From NCBI RefSeq assembly GCF_001937065.1, contig NZ_MOWR01000008.1, forward strand, positions 48,961 through 112,960: a stretch of DNA of 64,000 nucleotides, read 5' to 3'. How positions within the stretch are numbered: position 1 is the first letter of the stretch; every line of letters starts with the position of its first letter. The notes beneath the pieces were generated by a model. The model saw only the letters and a list, made by a program, of their open reading frames with translations, was not told the DNA's origin and did no database searches. Shown here piece after piece: positions 1 to 10,626 of this stretch. This DNA is from Streptococcus sp. 'caviae'. Lineage in GTDB: Bacteria; Bacillota; Bacilli; Lactobacillales; Streptococcaceae. A program made the position numbers and the translations under genes.

Positions 1-22
1 CATTAAAGTTCCAGAAAAATAA
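1..22 (+). CDS. 3' end of an upstream gene, probably the ribonucleoside-binding lipoprotein
   Basis: Only the last six codons and the stop are inside the window; they read IKVPEK and then TAA. An intrinsic terminator follows at once, and the next genes are the ATPase and permeases of a nucleoside importer. The lipoprotein gene normally sits first in such operons, so that is the likely identity. This rests on context, since six residues cannot show a family. Confidence 0.5.
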
Positions 23-30
23 GGGTTTAA

Positions 31-57
31 GGGCGACCTCAGCCGGTCGCCTTTTTA
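31..57 (+). terminator. Intrinsic terminator between lipoprotein gene end and rnsA
   Basis: A GC-rich stem GGCGACC/GGTCGCC with a six-base loop is followed by five T. It lies inside what looks like one operon, so it probably lowers transcription of the ATPase and permease genes compared with the binding protein. Confidence 0.75.
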
Positions 58-60
58 ACA

Positions 61-127
61 CTGAGATCTTTGTATCTCAGTAGAGGTCAGGATAGAGTCA
101 CCGCACGATCACATCCTGCTCTCTACT
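61..127 (+). other. Structured spacer with two competing hairpins before rnsA
   Basis: CTGAGAT (61-67) pairs with ATCTCAG (74-80). AGTAGAG (79-85) pairs with CTCTACT (121-127), and inside it CAGGAT (88-93) pairs with ATCCTG (113-118). The two structures share bases 79-80. A role in mRNA stability or processing is inferred. Confidence 0.5.
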
Positions 128-157
128 GAAGTATAAAATTTCTGAAAGGAAAGTACT

Positions 158-1690
158 ATGACGCAACATGTCATTGAAATGAGAGAAATTACCAAAAAAT
201 TTGGCGATTTCGTCGCTAATGATCATATCAATCTCAATCTTAGAAAAGGTGAGATTCATGCTCTGCTTGGTGAAAACGGAGCTGGCAAATCAACCTTGAT
301 GAACATGCTTGCCGGTTTGCTTGAGCCGACCAGCGGTGAGATTGCGATTAATGGTAAGACTGTTACGATTGATTCTCCGTCTAAATCAGCCCAGTTGGGC
401 ATCGGAATGGTGCACCAGCATTTTATGCTGGTTGAGGCATTTACAGTGACTGAAAATATTATTTTAGGAAATGAGATTCTTAAAAATGGTATTTTAGATT
501 TAAAAAAAGCCGGTCAGGAAATTAAAGAACTGTCTGAAAAGTACGGCTTAGCTGTTGACCCTGATGCCAAGATTGCCGATATTTCTGTCGGAGCTCAGCA
601 ACGGGTCGAAATTTTAAAAACCCTTTACCGCGGTGCCGATATCCTGATCTTTGATGAGCCGACTGCCGTTTTGACGCCTTCTGAAATTCAGGAATTGATG
701 AGCATTATGAAAGGTCTTGTCAAAGAAGGTAAATCCATTATTTTGATTACGCACAAGCTTGATGAGATTCGATCAGTGGCTGACCGTGTGACTGTTATCA
801 GACGCGGTAAAAGTATTGAAACGGTGGATGTAGCAGGAGCGACATCTCAAGACTTGGCTGAAATGATGGTTGGCCGTTCGGTCTCCTTTACGACTGAAAA
901 AGCTGCTGCCAATCCTAAGGAAGTAACCTTAGCCATTAAAGATCTGGAAGTCAATGAAAATCGCGGCATTCCTGCAGTCAAGGGGCTTTCCTTGGATGTC
1001 AGAGCCGGCGAGATTGTCGGTATTGCCGGCATTGACGGCAATGGTCAAAGTGAATTAATTCAAGCCATTACAGGTCTGCGTAAGATTAAATCAGGAACCA
1101 TTACCATTAAAGGGCAGGATGTGACGAAACTTTCAGCCCGCAAGATTACAGAATTAAGCGTAGGGCATGTTCCTGAGGACAGACACCGTGACGGTTTGAT
1201 CCTCGAGCTGACGCTGGCTGAAAATATGGCTCTGCAGACCTATTACAAACAGCCGCTGAGTAAAAACGGCGTTTTGAATTATCATAAGATTAATGAACAC
1301 GGGCGTCAGCTGATGGAAGAATTTGATGTCCGCGGTGCCAGCGAACTTGTTCCGGCTAAGGGACTGTCAGGCGGTAATCAGCAAAAAGCTATTATTGCCC
1401 GTGAAGTTGACCGCGATCCGGATTTGCTGATTGTCAGCCAGCCAACACGCGGCTTGGACGTCGGCGCTATTGAATATATTCATAAACGCCTGATGGAAGA
1501 GCGTGATAAAGGGAAAGCTGTGTTGCTGGTTAGTTTCGAATTGGACGAAATACTTAATCTATCTGATCGTATTGCCGTTATTCACGACGGTAAAATTCAA
1601 GGCATTGTAAGGCCGGAAACCACTAATAAACAAGAACTGGGAATTTTGATGGCCGGCGGAAGTATTGAAAAGGAGGAAGCAAATGTCTAA
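158..1690 (+). CDS. rnsA: Ribonucleoside ABC importer, double ATP-binding protein
   Basis: This is a 510-residue protein with two fused ABC domains, as in the CUT2-like nucleoside importers (RnsA of S. mutans, NupA of Lactococcus). The first domain has Walker A GENGAGKST at residues 38-46 and a signature reading VGAQQR. The second has a degenerate Walker A (GIDGNGQSE) and the signature LSGGNQQK, typical of the family. It powers nucleoside uptake at the inner face of the membrane. The start at 158 has AAAGGA seven bases upstream. It overlaps the next gene by 8 bp. The substrate is inferred from family membership. Confidence 0.9.
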   Translation: MTQHVIEMREITKKFGDFVANDHINLNLRKGEIHALLGENGAGKSTLMNMLAGLLEPTSGEIAINGKTVTIDSPSKSAQLGIGMVHQHFMLVEAFTVTENIILGNEILKNGILDLKKAGQEIKELSEKYGLAVDPDAKIADISVGAQQRVEILKTLYRGADILIFDEPTAVLTPSEIQELMSIMKGLVKEGKSIILITHKLDEIRSVADRVTVIRRGKSIETVDVAGATSQDLAEMMVGRSVSFTTEKAAANPKEVTLAIKDLEVNENRGIPAVKGLSLDVRAGEIVGIAGIDGNGQSELIQAITGLRKIKSGTITIKGQDVTKLSARKITELSVGHVPEDRHRDGLILELTLAENMALQTYYKQPLSKNGVLNYHKINEHGRQLMEEFDVRGASELVPAKGLSGGNQQKAIIAREVDRDPDLLIVSQPTRGLDVGAIEYIHKRLMEERDKGKAVLLVSFELDEILNLSDRIAVIHDGKIQGIVRPETTNKQELGILMAGGSIEKEEANV

Positions 1691-2759
1691 AAAAACACAA
1701 CAACTTGTCGTTCCTCTGATTTCGGTTGTCTTAGGAATTATACTGGGTGCCATTATCATGCTTATTTTTGGCTATGATCCGGTATGGGCTTATGAAGGTC
1801 TCTTTCAAAAGGCTTTCGGCAGTTTAAAAGATGTCGGCGAAATCTTTCGTGCAATGAGCCCGCTAATTTTGATTGCACTTGGTTTTGCCGTTGCCAGCCG
1901 TGCTGGTTTCTTCAATATCGGTTTGTCAGGTCAGGCCTATGCCGGCTGGATAGCGGCTGGCTGGTTTGCTCTGGCTAACCCCAGCTTACCGCGTCCTGTT
2001 ATGCTTATCATGACAGTCCTTATCGGGGCAGCAGCAGGCGGTGTTATCGGGGCTATTCCCGGATTTTTACGAGCCTATCTCGGCACCAGCGAAGTTATCG
2101 TCACCATTATGATGAACTACATTGTGCTCTACATCGGCAATGCTATTATTCAGGATGGCTTTTCTAAAAAGATCATGCGCAATTCTGACTCCAGTATTTA
2201 TGTCGGCAAGAATGCCAGCTATCAGACAGACTGGCTGCGGGCACTGACAGATAATTCTCGGATGAATGTTGGCTTTTTCTTAGCCCTTATTGCTATCTTA
2301 GTTGTTTGGTACTTGCTGAATAAGACAACGCTTGGTTTTGAGATTCGTTCAGTCGGTCTTAACCCGCACGCCAGTGAATATGCAGGCATGTCAGCCAGAA
2401 GAACCATTGTTTTATCCATGGTTATCTCAGGAGCTCTGGCCGGGCTTGGCGGTGTTGTTGAAGGACTTGGAACCTTCGGCAATGTCTATGTACAAACCAG
2501 CTCTCTGGCAATCGGATTTGACGGAATGGCGGTCAGTCTTCTGGCCTCCAATTCACCGATAGGCATCTTGCTGTCTGCTTTCTTGTTTGGGGCACTCAGC
2601 GTTGGAGCACCGGGTATGAGTATCAGCGATGCAACTCATGTCGGAACGCCGCCTGAATTGATTAAAGTAGTGACTGCCTTGATTATTTTCTTTGTTGGTG
2701 CCCACTATATTATCGAACGTTATATTAAACCCAAAAAACAAGTGAAAGGCGGTCAGTAA
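1683..2759 (+). CDS. rnsC: Ribonucleoside ABC importer, permease
   Basis: A 358-residue polytopic membrane protein of the BPD_transp_2 permease family, with many hydrophobic segments from residue 8 on. The conserved stretch GLSGQAYAGWIAAGW and the EVIVTIMMNYI segment are typical of nucleoside permeases. I placed the start at ATG 1683 rather than at TTG 1665, because AAGGAGG at 1670-1676 is correctly spaced for 1683. The start lies inside the end of the ATPase gene, and the stop is one base from the next ATG, so the three genes should be translationally coupled. Confidence 0.88.
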   Translation: MSKKTQQLVVPLISVVLGIILGAIIMLIFGYDPVWAYEGLFQKAFGSLKDVGEIFRAMSPLILIALGFAVASRAGFFNIGLSGQAYAGWIAAGWFALANPSLPRPVMLIMTVLIGAAAGGVIGAIPGFLRAYLGTSEVIVTIMMNYIVLYIGNAIIQDGFSKKIMRNSDSSIYVGKNASYQTDWLRALTDNSRMNVGFFLALIAILVVWYLLNKTTLGFEIRSVGLNPHASEYAGMSARRTIVLSMVISGALAGLGGVVEGLGTFGNVYVQTSSLAIGFDGMAVSLLASNSPIGILLSAFLFGALSVGAPGMSISDATHVGTPPELIKVVTALIIFFVGAHYIIERYIKPKKQVKGGQ

Positions 2760-2760
2760 A

Positions 2761-3717
2761 ATGAGTTTAGAAAGTATTTTAGCTCTTTTAGTATCATCCA
2801 TGCTGGTTTATGCGACGCCTCTCATTTTTACCAGTATAGGCGGTGTCTTTTCTGAAAGATCCGGTGTTGTTAATGTAGGACTTGAAGGCATTATGGTTAT
2901 GGGTGCCTTCGCCGGAATCGTCTTTAATTTAGAGTTTGCTGAGTCTTTCGGCAAAGCAACGCCCTGGCTTGCAGCATTGGTCGGCGGAGCGGTCGGTCTG
3001 CTGTTTTCTTTGATTCACGCTGCGGCTACCATCAATTTTCGGGCAGATCATATTGTTTCTGGTACCGTTCTCAATCTTTTAGCACCTTCTTTAGCGGTTT
3101 TCTTTGTTAAATCCATGTATAACAAGGGACAGACTGATAATATCCATCAATCTTTTGGCAAGTTTGATTTTCCAATTTTATCGGATATTCCTTTTATCGG
3201 ACCGATTTTCTTTGAAGGAACCAGCTTAGTTGCCTACATTGCCATTCTCTTTTCAGTTTTTGCCTGGTTTATCCTGACCAAGACAAGATTTGGCCTGCGC
3301 CTGCGTTCAGTGGGTGAACATCCTCAGGCTGCTGATACTTTGGGAATCAATGTTTACCTGATGCGCTATTGGGGCGTTATGATTTCAGGATTCTTAGGAG
3401 GAATAGGGGGAGCCATTTACGCTCAGTCTATTTCGGTTAACTTTGCAGGAACAACTATTTTAGGACCAGGTTTCATTGCGCTGGCAGCCATGATTTTTGG
3501 CAAGTGGAATCCGATAGGAGCTATGCTGTCAAGTCTGTTTTTCGGCCTCTCTCAAAGTTTGGCAGTTATTGGCAATCAATTGCCTTTCCTATCAAAGATT
3601 CCAACGGTCTATCTGCAAATTGCACCTTATGTATTAACTATTTTGGTATTGGCTCTTTTCTTTGGACAGGCAGTTGCTCCTAAGGCGGATGGTGTCAATT
3701 ACATTAAGTCAAAATAA
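2761..3717 (+). CDS. rnsD: Ribonucleoside ABC importer, second permease
   Basis: A 318-residue hydrophobic protein of the same permease superfamily as its upstream neighbour. It carries the motif SGVVNVGLEGIMVMGAF near the N-terminus, diagnostic of the second nucleoside permease, and about nine predicted membrane spans. It forms the heterodimeric channel with the 1683-2759 product. An intrinsic terminator follows eight bases after the stop, so it is the last gene of the operon. Confidence 0.88.
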   Translation: MSLESILALLVSSMLVYATPLIFTSIGGVFSERSGVVNVGLEGIMVMGAFAGIVFNLEFAESFGKATPWLAALVGGAVGLLFSLIHAAATINFRADHIVSGTVLNLLAPSLAVFFVKSMYNKGQTDNIHQSFGKFDFPILSDIPFIGPIFFEGTSLVAYIAILFSVFAWFILTKTRFGLRLRSVGEHPQAADTLGINVYLMRYWGVMISGFLGGIGGAIYAQSISVNFAGTTILGPGFIALAAMIFGKWNPIGAMLSSLFFGLSQSLAVIGNQLPFLSKIPTVYLQIAPYVLTILVLALFFGQAVAPKADGVNYIKSK

Positions 3718-3724
3718 CAAGCTT

Positions 3725-3754
3725 AAATCACTCATGCAGATGGGTGATTTTTTA
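3725..3754 (+). terminator. Terminator of the nucleoside transporter operon
   Basis: The inverted repeat AAATCACTCAT/ATGGGTGATTT has a four-base loop and runs into a T tract. Confidence 0.8.
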
Positions 3755-3775
3755 GTGAAGAAGTGAGCATATTCT

Positions 3776-3804
3776 TTGTAAGCGTTTCAATATCATGTTA
3801 TACT
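3776..3804 (+). promoter_or_regulatory. nox promoter with an overlapping cre-like site
   Basis: TTGTAA (3776-3781) and TATACT (3799-3804) are separated by 17 bp, with an extended TG motif at 3796-3797. TTGTAAGCGTTTCAA (3776-3790) covers the -35 box and resembles a CcpA cre site, with a mismatch in the right arm. Carbon catabolite control of nox is therefore plausible but unproven. Confidence 0.6.
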
Positions 3805-3848
3805 GGTAGGGTAATTAAATTAGATTATAGTGAAAAGAGGATTTACTT

Positions 3849-5222
3849 ATGAGTAAAATCGTTGTTGTTGGTGCAAACCATGCAGGTACATCCAGTGTTA
3901 ATACCATTTTGGATAATTACGGCAGTGAAAACGAAGTTGTTGTTTTCGACCAAAATTCTAATATTTCCTTCTTAGGATGCGGAATGGCTCTTTGGATTGG
4001 TAAGCAAATTTCAGGGCCTCAGGGGCTTTTCTATGCCGATAAAGAAATGCTGGAATCAAAAGGTGCAAAAGTCTACATGGAATCACCGGTAACAGCTATA
4101 GATTACGATGCTAAGACTGTTACTGCCTTGGTCAATGGTCAGGAGCATGTGGAAAACTATGATAAACTCATCTTAGCAACAGGCTCAACCCCCATTTTAC
4201 CGCCTATTGAAGGAGCAGCGATTAAAGAAGGCAGCCGCGAATTTGAAGCTACGCTTGAAAATCTGCAATTTGTTAAACTCTATCAAAATGCTGAAGACGT
4301 CATTAATAAACTGCAGGACAAGAGTAAAAATCTCAACCGTGTTGCTGTTGTCGGTGCCGGCTATATTGGTGTAGAACTGGCTGAAGCTTTCAAGCGTCTT
4401 GGTAAAGAAGTGACTTTAATTGACGTTGTTGATACCTGTCTGGCTGGTTATTATGACCGTGACCTTTCAGATATGATGCGTCAGAACTTAGAAGACCACG
4501 GCATCCAATTGGCTTTTGGAGAAACGGTAAAAGCGATTGAAGGCGATGGCAAGGTTGAACGTATTGTGACAGATAAGGCGAGCCGCGATGTCGATATGGT
4601 TATCTTAGCTGTAGGCTTCCGTCCGAACACTGCACTTGGAGCTGGCAAGCTGGAAACTTTCCGCAATGGGGCTTTCCTTGTTAATAAAAAGCAAGAAACA
4701 AGCCTGCCGGATGTTTACGCTGTTGGGGACTGTGCCACTGTTTACGATAATGCTATTAATGATACCAACTATATCGCTTTGGCATCAAATGCTCTGCGTT
4801 CAGGTATTGTAGCTGGTCATAATGCAGCCGGTCATGAGTTGGAATCTCTTGGCGTACAAGGTTCAAATGGTATTTCGATTTTTGGACTTAACATGGTATC
4901 AACTGGTTTGACAGCTGAAAAGGCTAAACGGTTTGGCTACAATCCAGAAGTAACGGAATTTACAGATTCTCAAAAAGCAAGCTTTATTGAGCGCGATAAC
5001 TATCCGGTTACTCTTAAGATTGTCTATGACAAGGACAGCCGCCTTATTCTCGGTGCACAAATGGCATCTAAGGAGGATATGTCAATGGGAATCCACATGT
5101 TTTCACTGGCCATTCAGGAGAAGGTTACTATTGATCGGTTGGCTCTCTTAGATTTCTTCTTCCTTCCTCATTTCAATCAGCCTTATAACTACATCACAAA
5201 GGCAGCACTCAATGCTAAATGA
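3849..5222 (+). CDS. nox: Water-forming NADH oxidase
   Basis: This 457-residue flavoprotein of the pyridine nucleotide-disulphide oxidoreductase family should reduce O2 to water with NADH, giving NAD+ regeneration and oxygen tolerance. An N-terminal FAD-binding GANHAG motif (residues 8-13) is followed by the single redox cysteine Cys44 in FLGCGMAL, which cycles through a sulphenic acid in Nox enzymes. A second Rossmann motif, [13 protein letters not shown], binds NADH. The C-terminal dimerisation domain is complete. The ATG has AAAGAGG eight bases upstream. It is monocistronic. CoA-disulphide reductases have a similar fold, but length and neighbours favour Nox. Confidence 0.93.
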   Translation: MSKIVVVGANHAGTSSVNTILDNYGSENEVVVFDQNSNISFLGCGMALWIGKQISGPQGLFYADKEMLESKGAKVYMESPVTAIDYDAKTVTALVNGQEHVENYDKLILATGSTPILPPIEGAAIKEGSREFEATLENLQFVKLYQNAEDVINKLQDKSKNLNRVAVVGAGYIGVELAEAFKRLGKEVTLIDVVDTCLAGYYDRDLSDMMRQNLEDHGIQLAFGETVKAIEGDGKVERIVTDKASRDVDMVILAVGFRPNTALGAGKLETFRNGAFLVNKKQETSLPDVYAVGDCATVYDNAINDTNYIALASNALRSGIVAGHNAAGHELESLGVQGSNGISIFGLNMVSTGLTAEKAKRFGYNPEVTEFTDSQKASFIERDNYPVTLKIVYDKDSRLILGAQMASKEDMSMGIHMFSLAIQEKVTIDRLALLDFFFLPHFNQPYNYITKAALNAK

Positions 5223-5564
5223 GCGTAAGGTTCATCCTATTTGCTAACAATCAATTTTGCGGTTTCGCCTTCGCGCAGCTGATTAGAGTTGCTGTCAGCT
5301 GTTTGGCCTTATTTGCCAGTACAAACAGATTTTCTATCTGTGAAGGAGTGAGGTGTGACCACAGTTAATCTTACTCACACTGGCATCGCAATACTCATTT
5401 TAGAGCTGGAACACTTTGTTCCAAGCTCTTTTTTGCTGGCTTTGATAAAGAAAGGCAAAATGATAGCAGGCGTCCCTTTTATCTGCCGGAAACTTTTCTA
5501 TTGCAGACATTGTCGCCTAAGAGCGAATAGTATATAATAAAAGGTGCAAAAGGAGGCTTTTGAT
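5223..5564. other. Intergenic region downstream of nox
   Basis: No convincing gene is present. The region holds a terminator at 5402-5434, and a promoter for the next gene with TTGTCG (5510-5515), a 17-bp spacer and TATAAT (5533-5538). The 180 bases between the nox stop and the first terminator are either a long 3' UTR or an unrecognised small RNA. A short reading frame at 5355-5537 has no ribosome-binding site and no recognisable sequence. Confidence 0.5.
5402..5434 (+). terminator. Terminator downstream of nox
   Basis: AGAGCT-GGAAC pairs with GTTCC-AAGCTCT across a short loop, and six T follow. Confidence 0.75.
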
Positions 5565-6701
5565 ATGGCTGGACAGCAACGAAAAGACGGCAAATCGCAA
5601 GCAAGAAATAAGCAGACGCAGGAAGAAGCTCTCAAAACTAAAATTGCTCGGCTTAAGACTGCTTTAGAACAGGAAAATGATCTAAAGCTGAGGAAGGAAA
5701 TTCTTCTTTTGCTGCAGGAATATGAAACTTCTTATAAAACTTTGATTCAGAAAAAACGCTTTTTAAATTATCTCTTGGCAGCAGCTGCTGCTATAGGTGT
5801 TATCATCATGGTTTTATTCTTGATGTTTTTGAAGGACAGCTCGACGTCTACTGCTATCTCTTCGCAAGGAAGCCATCATTCCGCTGCCAGTTCAGAAGCC
5901 AAGAAAAACAAAAGTTCAAAAACAAGTACAACTAAATCCAGCAGAGAAGACCTTAATGAAAAAGATACGGCTGTTTTTCCTCGGTCTTTACTTGACACTT
6001 GGTCGGGTTACATCAGCTACATGCAAAGTGACGTGACAATGATCTTTACAGAGGATGGAACTGTTAAAACACTAATAGATTCAAACACTTATACTAGTCA
6101 GATTAGCAGTCTTGAGAAGGTCGGAAACAACACCTATCTCTATCATCTGGTTCAAGGTTCAGAAGCAACGGCCTTAGTCCCAGGCGCTCAGCTTGGAGGA
6201 GCAGGTGTCAAATATGCTTATGGCATTTATATTGGAGAGGATTATATTGTACCTCTCGTCTGGCAGACGCACAGAAATGCAGAATTTGATTATTCTAAAC
6301 CCTTAAAAACTAATTCTGATTATCGGCTGACAAAGGGAGCCTCTTCACAGCAAAGGTCTGAGTCTCATAAGAAAGAAGATCCTCAAGTAGATACCAAAAA
6401 CCTGACAACACAGCAAGTTGAAAACTGGGTTATTGCCCATTATCTGGACAGCCTCAATGATAATCGTTTCACAAAAGATGATTATACCATCGAAAGCTGG
6501 AAAGCAGAGACTGATGGCTTAGTTTATGCGATTGTCAGAGAAAACCATGATACGGATGCCATGAAAGAAGCAGGAGCAGATCCTAATGTCAGTCCGGCTG
6601 TTGCCCGTTATCGCATCAATGCAGAAGGCGAATTAGAAAAATCATCAGACGGCGCCGGCAATGGCTGGACGGTTGTCAGCAAAACTTACTACAGTCAATA
6701 G
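5565..6701 (+). CDS. Membrane-anchored DUF4767-like protein
   Basis: A 378-residue protein of unknown function. The N-terminal ~65 residues are charged and probably coiled coil (EEALKTKIARLKTALEQEN). One transmembrane segment follows at about 70-92, then a Ser/Lys/Thr-rich linker and an extracellular region. The C-terminal ~95 residues, with VENWVIAHYLDSLNDNRF, resemble DUF4767-type streptococcal surface domains. I chose ATG 5565 over the upstream TTG at 5544, because AAAGGAGG at 5549-5556 is well spaced for it and lies inside the longer frame. It is transcribed alone from the promoter at 5510-5538. Confidence 0.7.
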   Translation: MAGQQRKDGKSQARNKQTQEEALKTKIARLKTALEQENDLKLRKEILLLLQEYETSYKTLIQKKRFLNYLLAAAAAIGVIIMVLFLMFLKDSSTSTAISSQGSHHSAASSEAKKNKSSKTSTTKSSREDLNEKDTAVFPRSLLDTWSGYISYMQSDVTMIFTEDGTVKTLIDSNTYTSQISSLEKVGNNTYLYHLVQGSEATALVPGAQLGGAGVKYAYGIYIGEDYIVPLVWQTHRNAEFDYSKPLKTNSDYRLTKGASSQQRSESHKKEDPQVDTKNLTTQQVENWVIAHYLDSLNDNRFTKDDYTIESWKAETDGLVYAIVRENHDTDAMKEAGADPNVSPAVARYRINAEGELEKSSDGAGNGWTVVSKTYYSQ

Positions 6702-6938
6702 TATATTGGAAAAAAGCCTTTATACTGTTTAAAGTAAAAGGGCTGCAGGCTTAGTGTTTTCTTTTTCAGAGCTTATCACTGTTGCAGCTGACAGCGCAGC
6801 AGCAATAATGCTGCTGACAGAATTGGAAACACTAAGTTTTTTCTTTAGCCAAGGCGTGAAAGAACAGCAAGACTGATTTTATGCATAATATAATCCTTTT
6901 TCGGGTGATAGCGGAGCAGCTATGTCTGCCTGTCCCAT
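6702..6938. other. Intergenic region with a long inverted repeat
   Basis: CTTAGTGTTTTC (6750-6761) and GGAAACACTAAG (6826-6837) are near-perfect inverted arms that enclose a second hairpin, CAGCAGC/GCTGCTG at about 6798-6815. A T-rich run follows the right arm. It may be a large terminator for the preceding gene or a structured small RNA. No coding region is evident. Confidence 0.45.
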
Positions 6939-6970
6939 AAAAAAGGAAGCTGATGTTCAGCTTCCTTTTT
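6939..6970. terminator. Bidirectional terminator, mainly for ldh
   Basis: A-run plus GGAAGCTG pairs with CAGCTTCC plus T-run, with a five-base loop. It lies just beyond the ldh stop codon and works for either strand. Confidence 0.85.
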
Positions 6971-6988
6971 ATAGTTATAACAGAATGT

Positions 6989-7981
<993 letters not shown>

Positions 7982-8117
7982 CTAAACATCTCCTTATAAT
8001 TTATTAAGTATATATTTTATACGAATTTATTCTAACACTTTTTGTTAAAAAAGTCACTAGTATTTTCCTTTGTTAACGGAAAACTATAGTAGAATAGCTG
8101 AAAAAGAGCATTTTTTG

Positions 8118-8126
8118 TGGTATAAT
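8118..8126 (+). promoter_or_regulatory. gyrA extended -10 promoter
   Basis: TGGTATAAT forms a consensus extended -10 element. No good -35 is visible. The predicted transcript starts about 30 bases before the chosen gyrA ATG. Confidence 0.6.
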
Positions 8127-8163
8127 ATAAAGGAGTTTTAGACTAGAAATGGAGCATTTTTTA

Positions 8164-10626
8164 ATGCAAGATAGAAATTTAGTAGATGTTAATTTAACAA
8201 GTGAAATGAAAACGAGTTTTATTGACTATGCTATGAGTGTTATTGTTTCTCGTGCTCTGCCTGATGTCCGCGACGGTTTGAAACCAGTTCACCGCCGCAT
8301 TTTATACGGAATGAACGAACTAGGTGTTACGCCGGACAAGCCGCATAAAAAATCAGCGCGTATTACTGGTGATGTCATGGGTAAGTACCACCCGCATGGG
8401 GACTCATCGATTTATGAAGCCATGGTTCGGATGGCTCAGTGGTGGTCTTACCGCCACATGCTGGTTGACGGTCACGGAAACTTTGGCTCTATGGACGGAG
8501 ATGGTGCTGCAGCTCAGCGTTATACAGAAGCGCGGATGAGCAAAATTGCGCTTGAAATGCTGCGTGACATCAATAAAAATACTGTCGATTTTGCAGATAA
8601 CTATGATGGCAGTGAGCGCGAACCCTTGGTTCTGCCGTCGCGTTTCCCAAATCTCTTGGTAAATGGGGCGACCGGTATTGCGGTTGGTATGGCTACCAAC
8701 ATTCCACCTCACAATTTGGGAGAGACCATTGATGCTGTGAAATTGGTCATGGACAAGCCTGATGTTACGACACGCGAACTGATGGAAGTTTTGCCCGGTC
8801 CGGATTTTCCGACAGGAGCGCTTGTCATGGGCAAGTCAGGCATTCATCGTGCTTATGATACCGGTAAGGGTACGATTGTCCTTAGGGCCCGCACTGAAAT
8901 TGAAGAGACCAAATCTGGCCGGGAACGTATTGTTGTGACGGAATTCCCTTATATGGTCAATAAGACTAAGGTTCATGAACATATCGTCCGTCTGGCGCAG
9001 GAAAAGCGTGTCGAAGGCATTACCGCTGTTCGTGACGAATCGAGCCGCGAAGGTGTCCGTTTCATTATTGAAGTCCGTCGGGATGCCAGCGCCAGCGTTA
9101 TTTTGAACAATCTGTTTAAGCTGACAAGCTTGCAGACAAACTTTAGTTTTAACATGCTGGCCATTGAAAATGGTGTGCCAAAAATCCTGTCTTTGAGACA
9201 AATTTTAGATAATTATATTGCCCACCAAAAAGAAGTCATTGTCAGACGGACAGAATTTGATAAGGCTAAGGCTGAGAGCCGCGCGCATATTTTAGAAGGT
9301 CTGCTCATTGCGCTTGACCATCTGGATGAAGTTATCCAAATCATCCGCAGCAGCGAGACTGATACCATTGCGCAGGCAGAATTGATGAGCCGCTTTGATT
9401 TATCAGAACGGCAAAGTCAGGCTATTCTTGATATGCGTCTGCGCCGCCTGACTGGCTTGGAAAGAGACAAAATTCAGTCTGAATACAATGAACTACTGGC
9501 TCTGATTGCTGATTTGGCAGATATTTTGGCAAAACCAGAACGTGTCATCGCCATTATCAAGGAAGAGCTGGAAGAGATCAAACGGAAGTTTGCTGATGAC
9601 CGCCGGACAGAACTCATGGTTGGTGAAGTCCTGTCACTGGAAGACGAAGATTTGATCGAAGAAGAAGATGTCTTGATTACCTTATCTAACAAGGGTTACA
9701 TCAAGCGTCTGGGACAAGACGAGTTCCGTGCCCAAAAACGCGGCGGCCGCGGTGTTCAGGGAACAGGCGTCAATGATGATGATTTTGTCCTTGACCTGGT
9801 TTCGACCAGCACCCACGATTCTATGCTCTTCTTTACTAATCAAGGCAGGGTTTACCGCCTGAAAGGCTATGAAATTCCTGAATACGGACGTACCGCTAAA
9901 GGGCTGCCGGTTGTGAATCTATTGAAGCTGGATGAGGGAGAGACGATTCAGACGATTATCAATGTCAAAGCCGATGATTTCCATGATAAGTACCTCTTTT
10001 TCACAACCAGACAGGGACTTGTCAAGCGCACCAGCGTTTCTGCCTTTGGCAATATCCGCCAAAACGGACTCAAGGCTCTTAATCTGCGTGATGGCGATGA
10101 GCTCATCAATGTCTTGTTGACAGATGGATCAAACGATATTATTATCGGAACACGCCAAGGCTATTCCGTTCGTTTCAATGAGACAGCTGTTCGCAATATG
10201 GGACGTTCAGCTACTGGTGTTAAAGGAGTTAATCTGCGTGAGCAGGATATGGTTATCGGCGCTGCCCACATCACTGACAATCAGGATGTCTTAACCATTA
10301 CTGAGAAAGGATATGGTAAGCAAACCCCTGCAGATCAGTATCCGACCAAGGGCCGCGGCGGCAAGGGGATCAAAACGGCCAATATCACTTCTAAAAACGG
10401 TCCTCTTGCGGGCTTAGTGACGGTTAACGGCGATGAGGATATCATGGTTATTACGGATACCGGTGTGATTATCCGTACAAGTGTCGCCAATATTTCTCAA
10501 ACAGGCCGCTCGGCCATGGGAGTTAAGGTCATGCGCCTGGATAAGCAGGCAAAAATTGTTACCTTTGCACTTGTAAAACCAGAAGCAGCAGAAGAAACGG
10601 CTTCTGATGGTGATGAAAATGAGTAG
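8164..10626 (+). CDS. gyrA: DNA gyrase subunit A
   Basis: An 820-residue protein, the breakage-reunion subunit that with GyrB introduces negative supercoils. The active-site tyrosine is Tyr120 in [10 protein letters not shown]. The quinolone-resistance region reads GDSSIYEAM, with Ser81 and Glu85, the usual susceptible residues in streptococci. The C-terminal DNA-wrapping domain contains the GyrA-box-like stretch [11 protein letters not shown] chose ATG 8164 over ATG 8149: GGAG at 8151-8154 is nine bases upstream, and the family begins [10 protein letters not shown]. srtA starts inside the end of the gene. Confidence 0.96.
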   Translation: MQDRNLVDVNLTSEMKTSFIDYAMSVIVSRALPDVRDGLKPVHRRILYGMNELGVTPDKPHKKSARITGDVMGKYHPHGDSSIYEAMVRMAQWWSYRHMLVDGHGNFGSMDGDGAAAQRYTEARMSKIALEMLRDINKNTVDFADNYDGSEREPLVLPSRFPNLLVNGATGIAVGMATNIPPHNLGETIDAVKLVMDKPDVTTRELMEVLPGPDFPTGALVMGKSGIHRAYDTGKGTIVLRARTEIEETKSGRERIVVTEFPYMVNKTKVHEHIVRLAQEKRVEGITAVRDESSREGVRFIIEVRRDASASVILNNLFKLTSLQTNFSFNMLAIENGVPKILSLRQILDNYIAHQKEVIVRRTEFDKAKAESRAHILEGLLIALDHLDEVIQIIRSSETDTIAQAELMSRFDLSERQSQAILDMRLRRLTGLERDKIQSEYNELLALIADLADILAKPERVIAIIKEELEEIKRKFADDRRTELMVGEVLSLEDEDLIEEEDVLITLSNKGYIKRLGQDEFRAQKRGGRGVQGTGVNDDDFVLDLVSTSTHDSMLFFTNQGRVYRLKGYEIPEYGRTAKGLPVVNLLKLDEGETIQTIINVKADDFHDKYLFFTTRQGLVKRTSVSAFGNIRQNGLKALNLRDGDELINVLLTDGSNDIIIGTRQGYSVRFNETAVRNMGRSATGVKGVNLREQDMVIGAAHITDNQDVLTITEKGYGKQTPADQYPTKGRGGKGIKTANITSKNGPLAGLVTVNGDEDIMVITDTGVIIRTSVANISQTGRSAMGVKVMRLDKQAKIVTFALVKPEAAEETASDGDENE

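Noticed and set aside
1665..1682. TTG start for the rnsC permease
   Set aside because: The Shine-Dalgarno AAGGAGG lies within this stretch and serves ATG 1683.
5355..5537. 60-residue reading frame after nox
   Set aside because: It crosses the terminator stem, has no ribosome-binding site, and its sequence resembles no known family.
8021..8030. Second cin-box, TACGAATT, near ldh
   Set aside because: The last base of the core differs, the orientation does not fit ldh, and ldh has an extended -10 of its own.
8000..8060. Rex operator before ldh
   Set aside because: Only half sites such as TTGTTAA occur; no TTGTGA-N-TCACAA type palindrome was found.
8164..8440. Fluoroquinolone-resistance mutation in gyrA
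   Set aside because: Ser81 and Glu85 are the usual wild-type residues.
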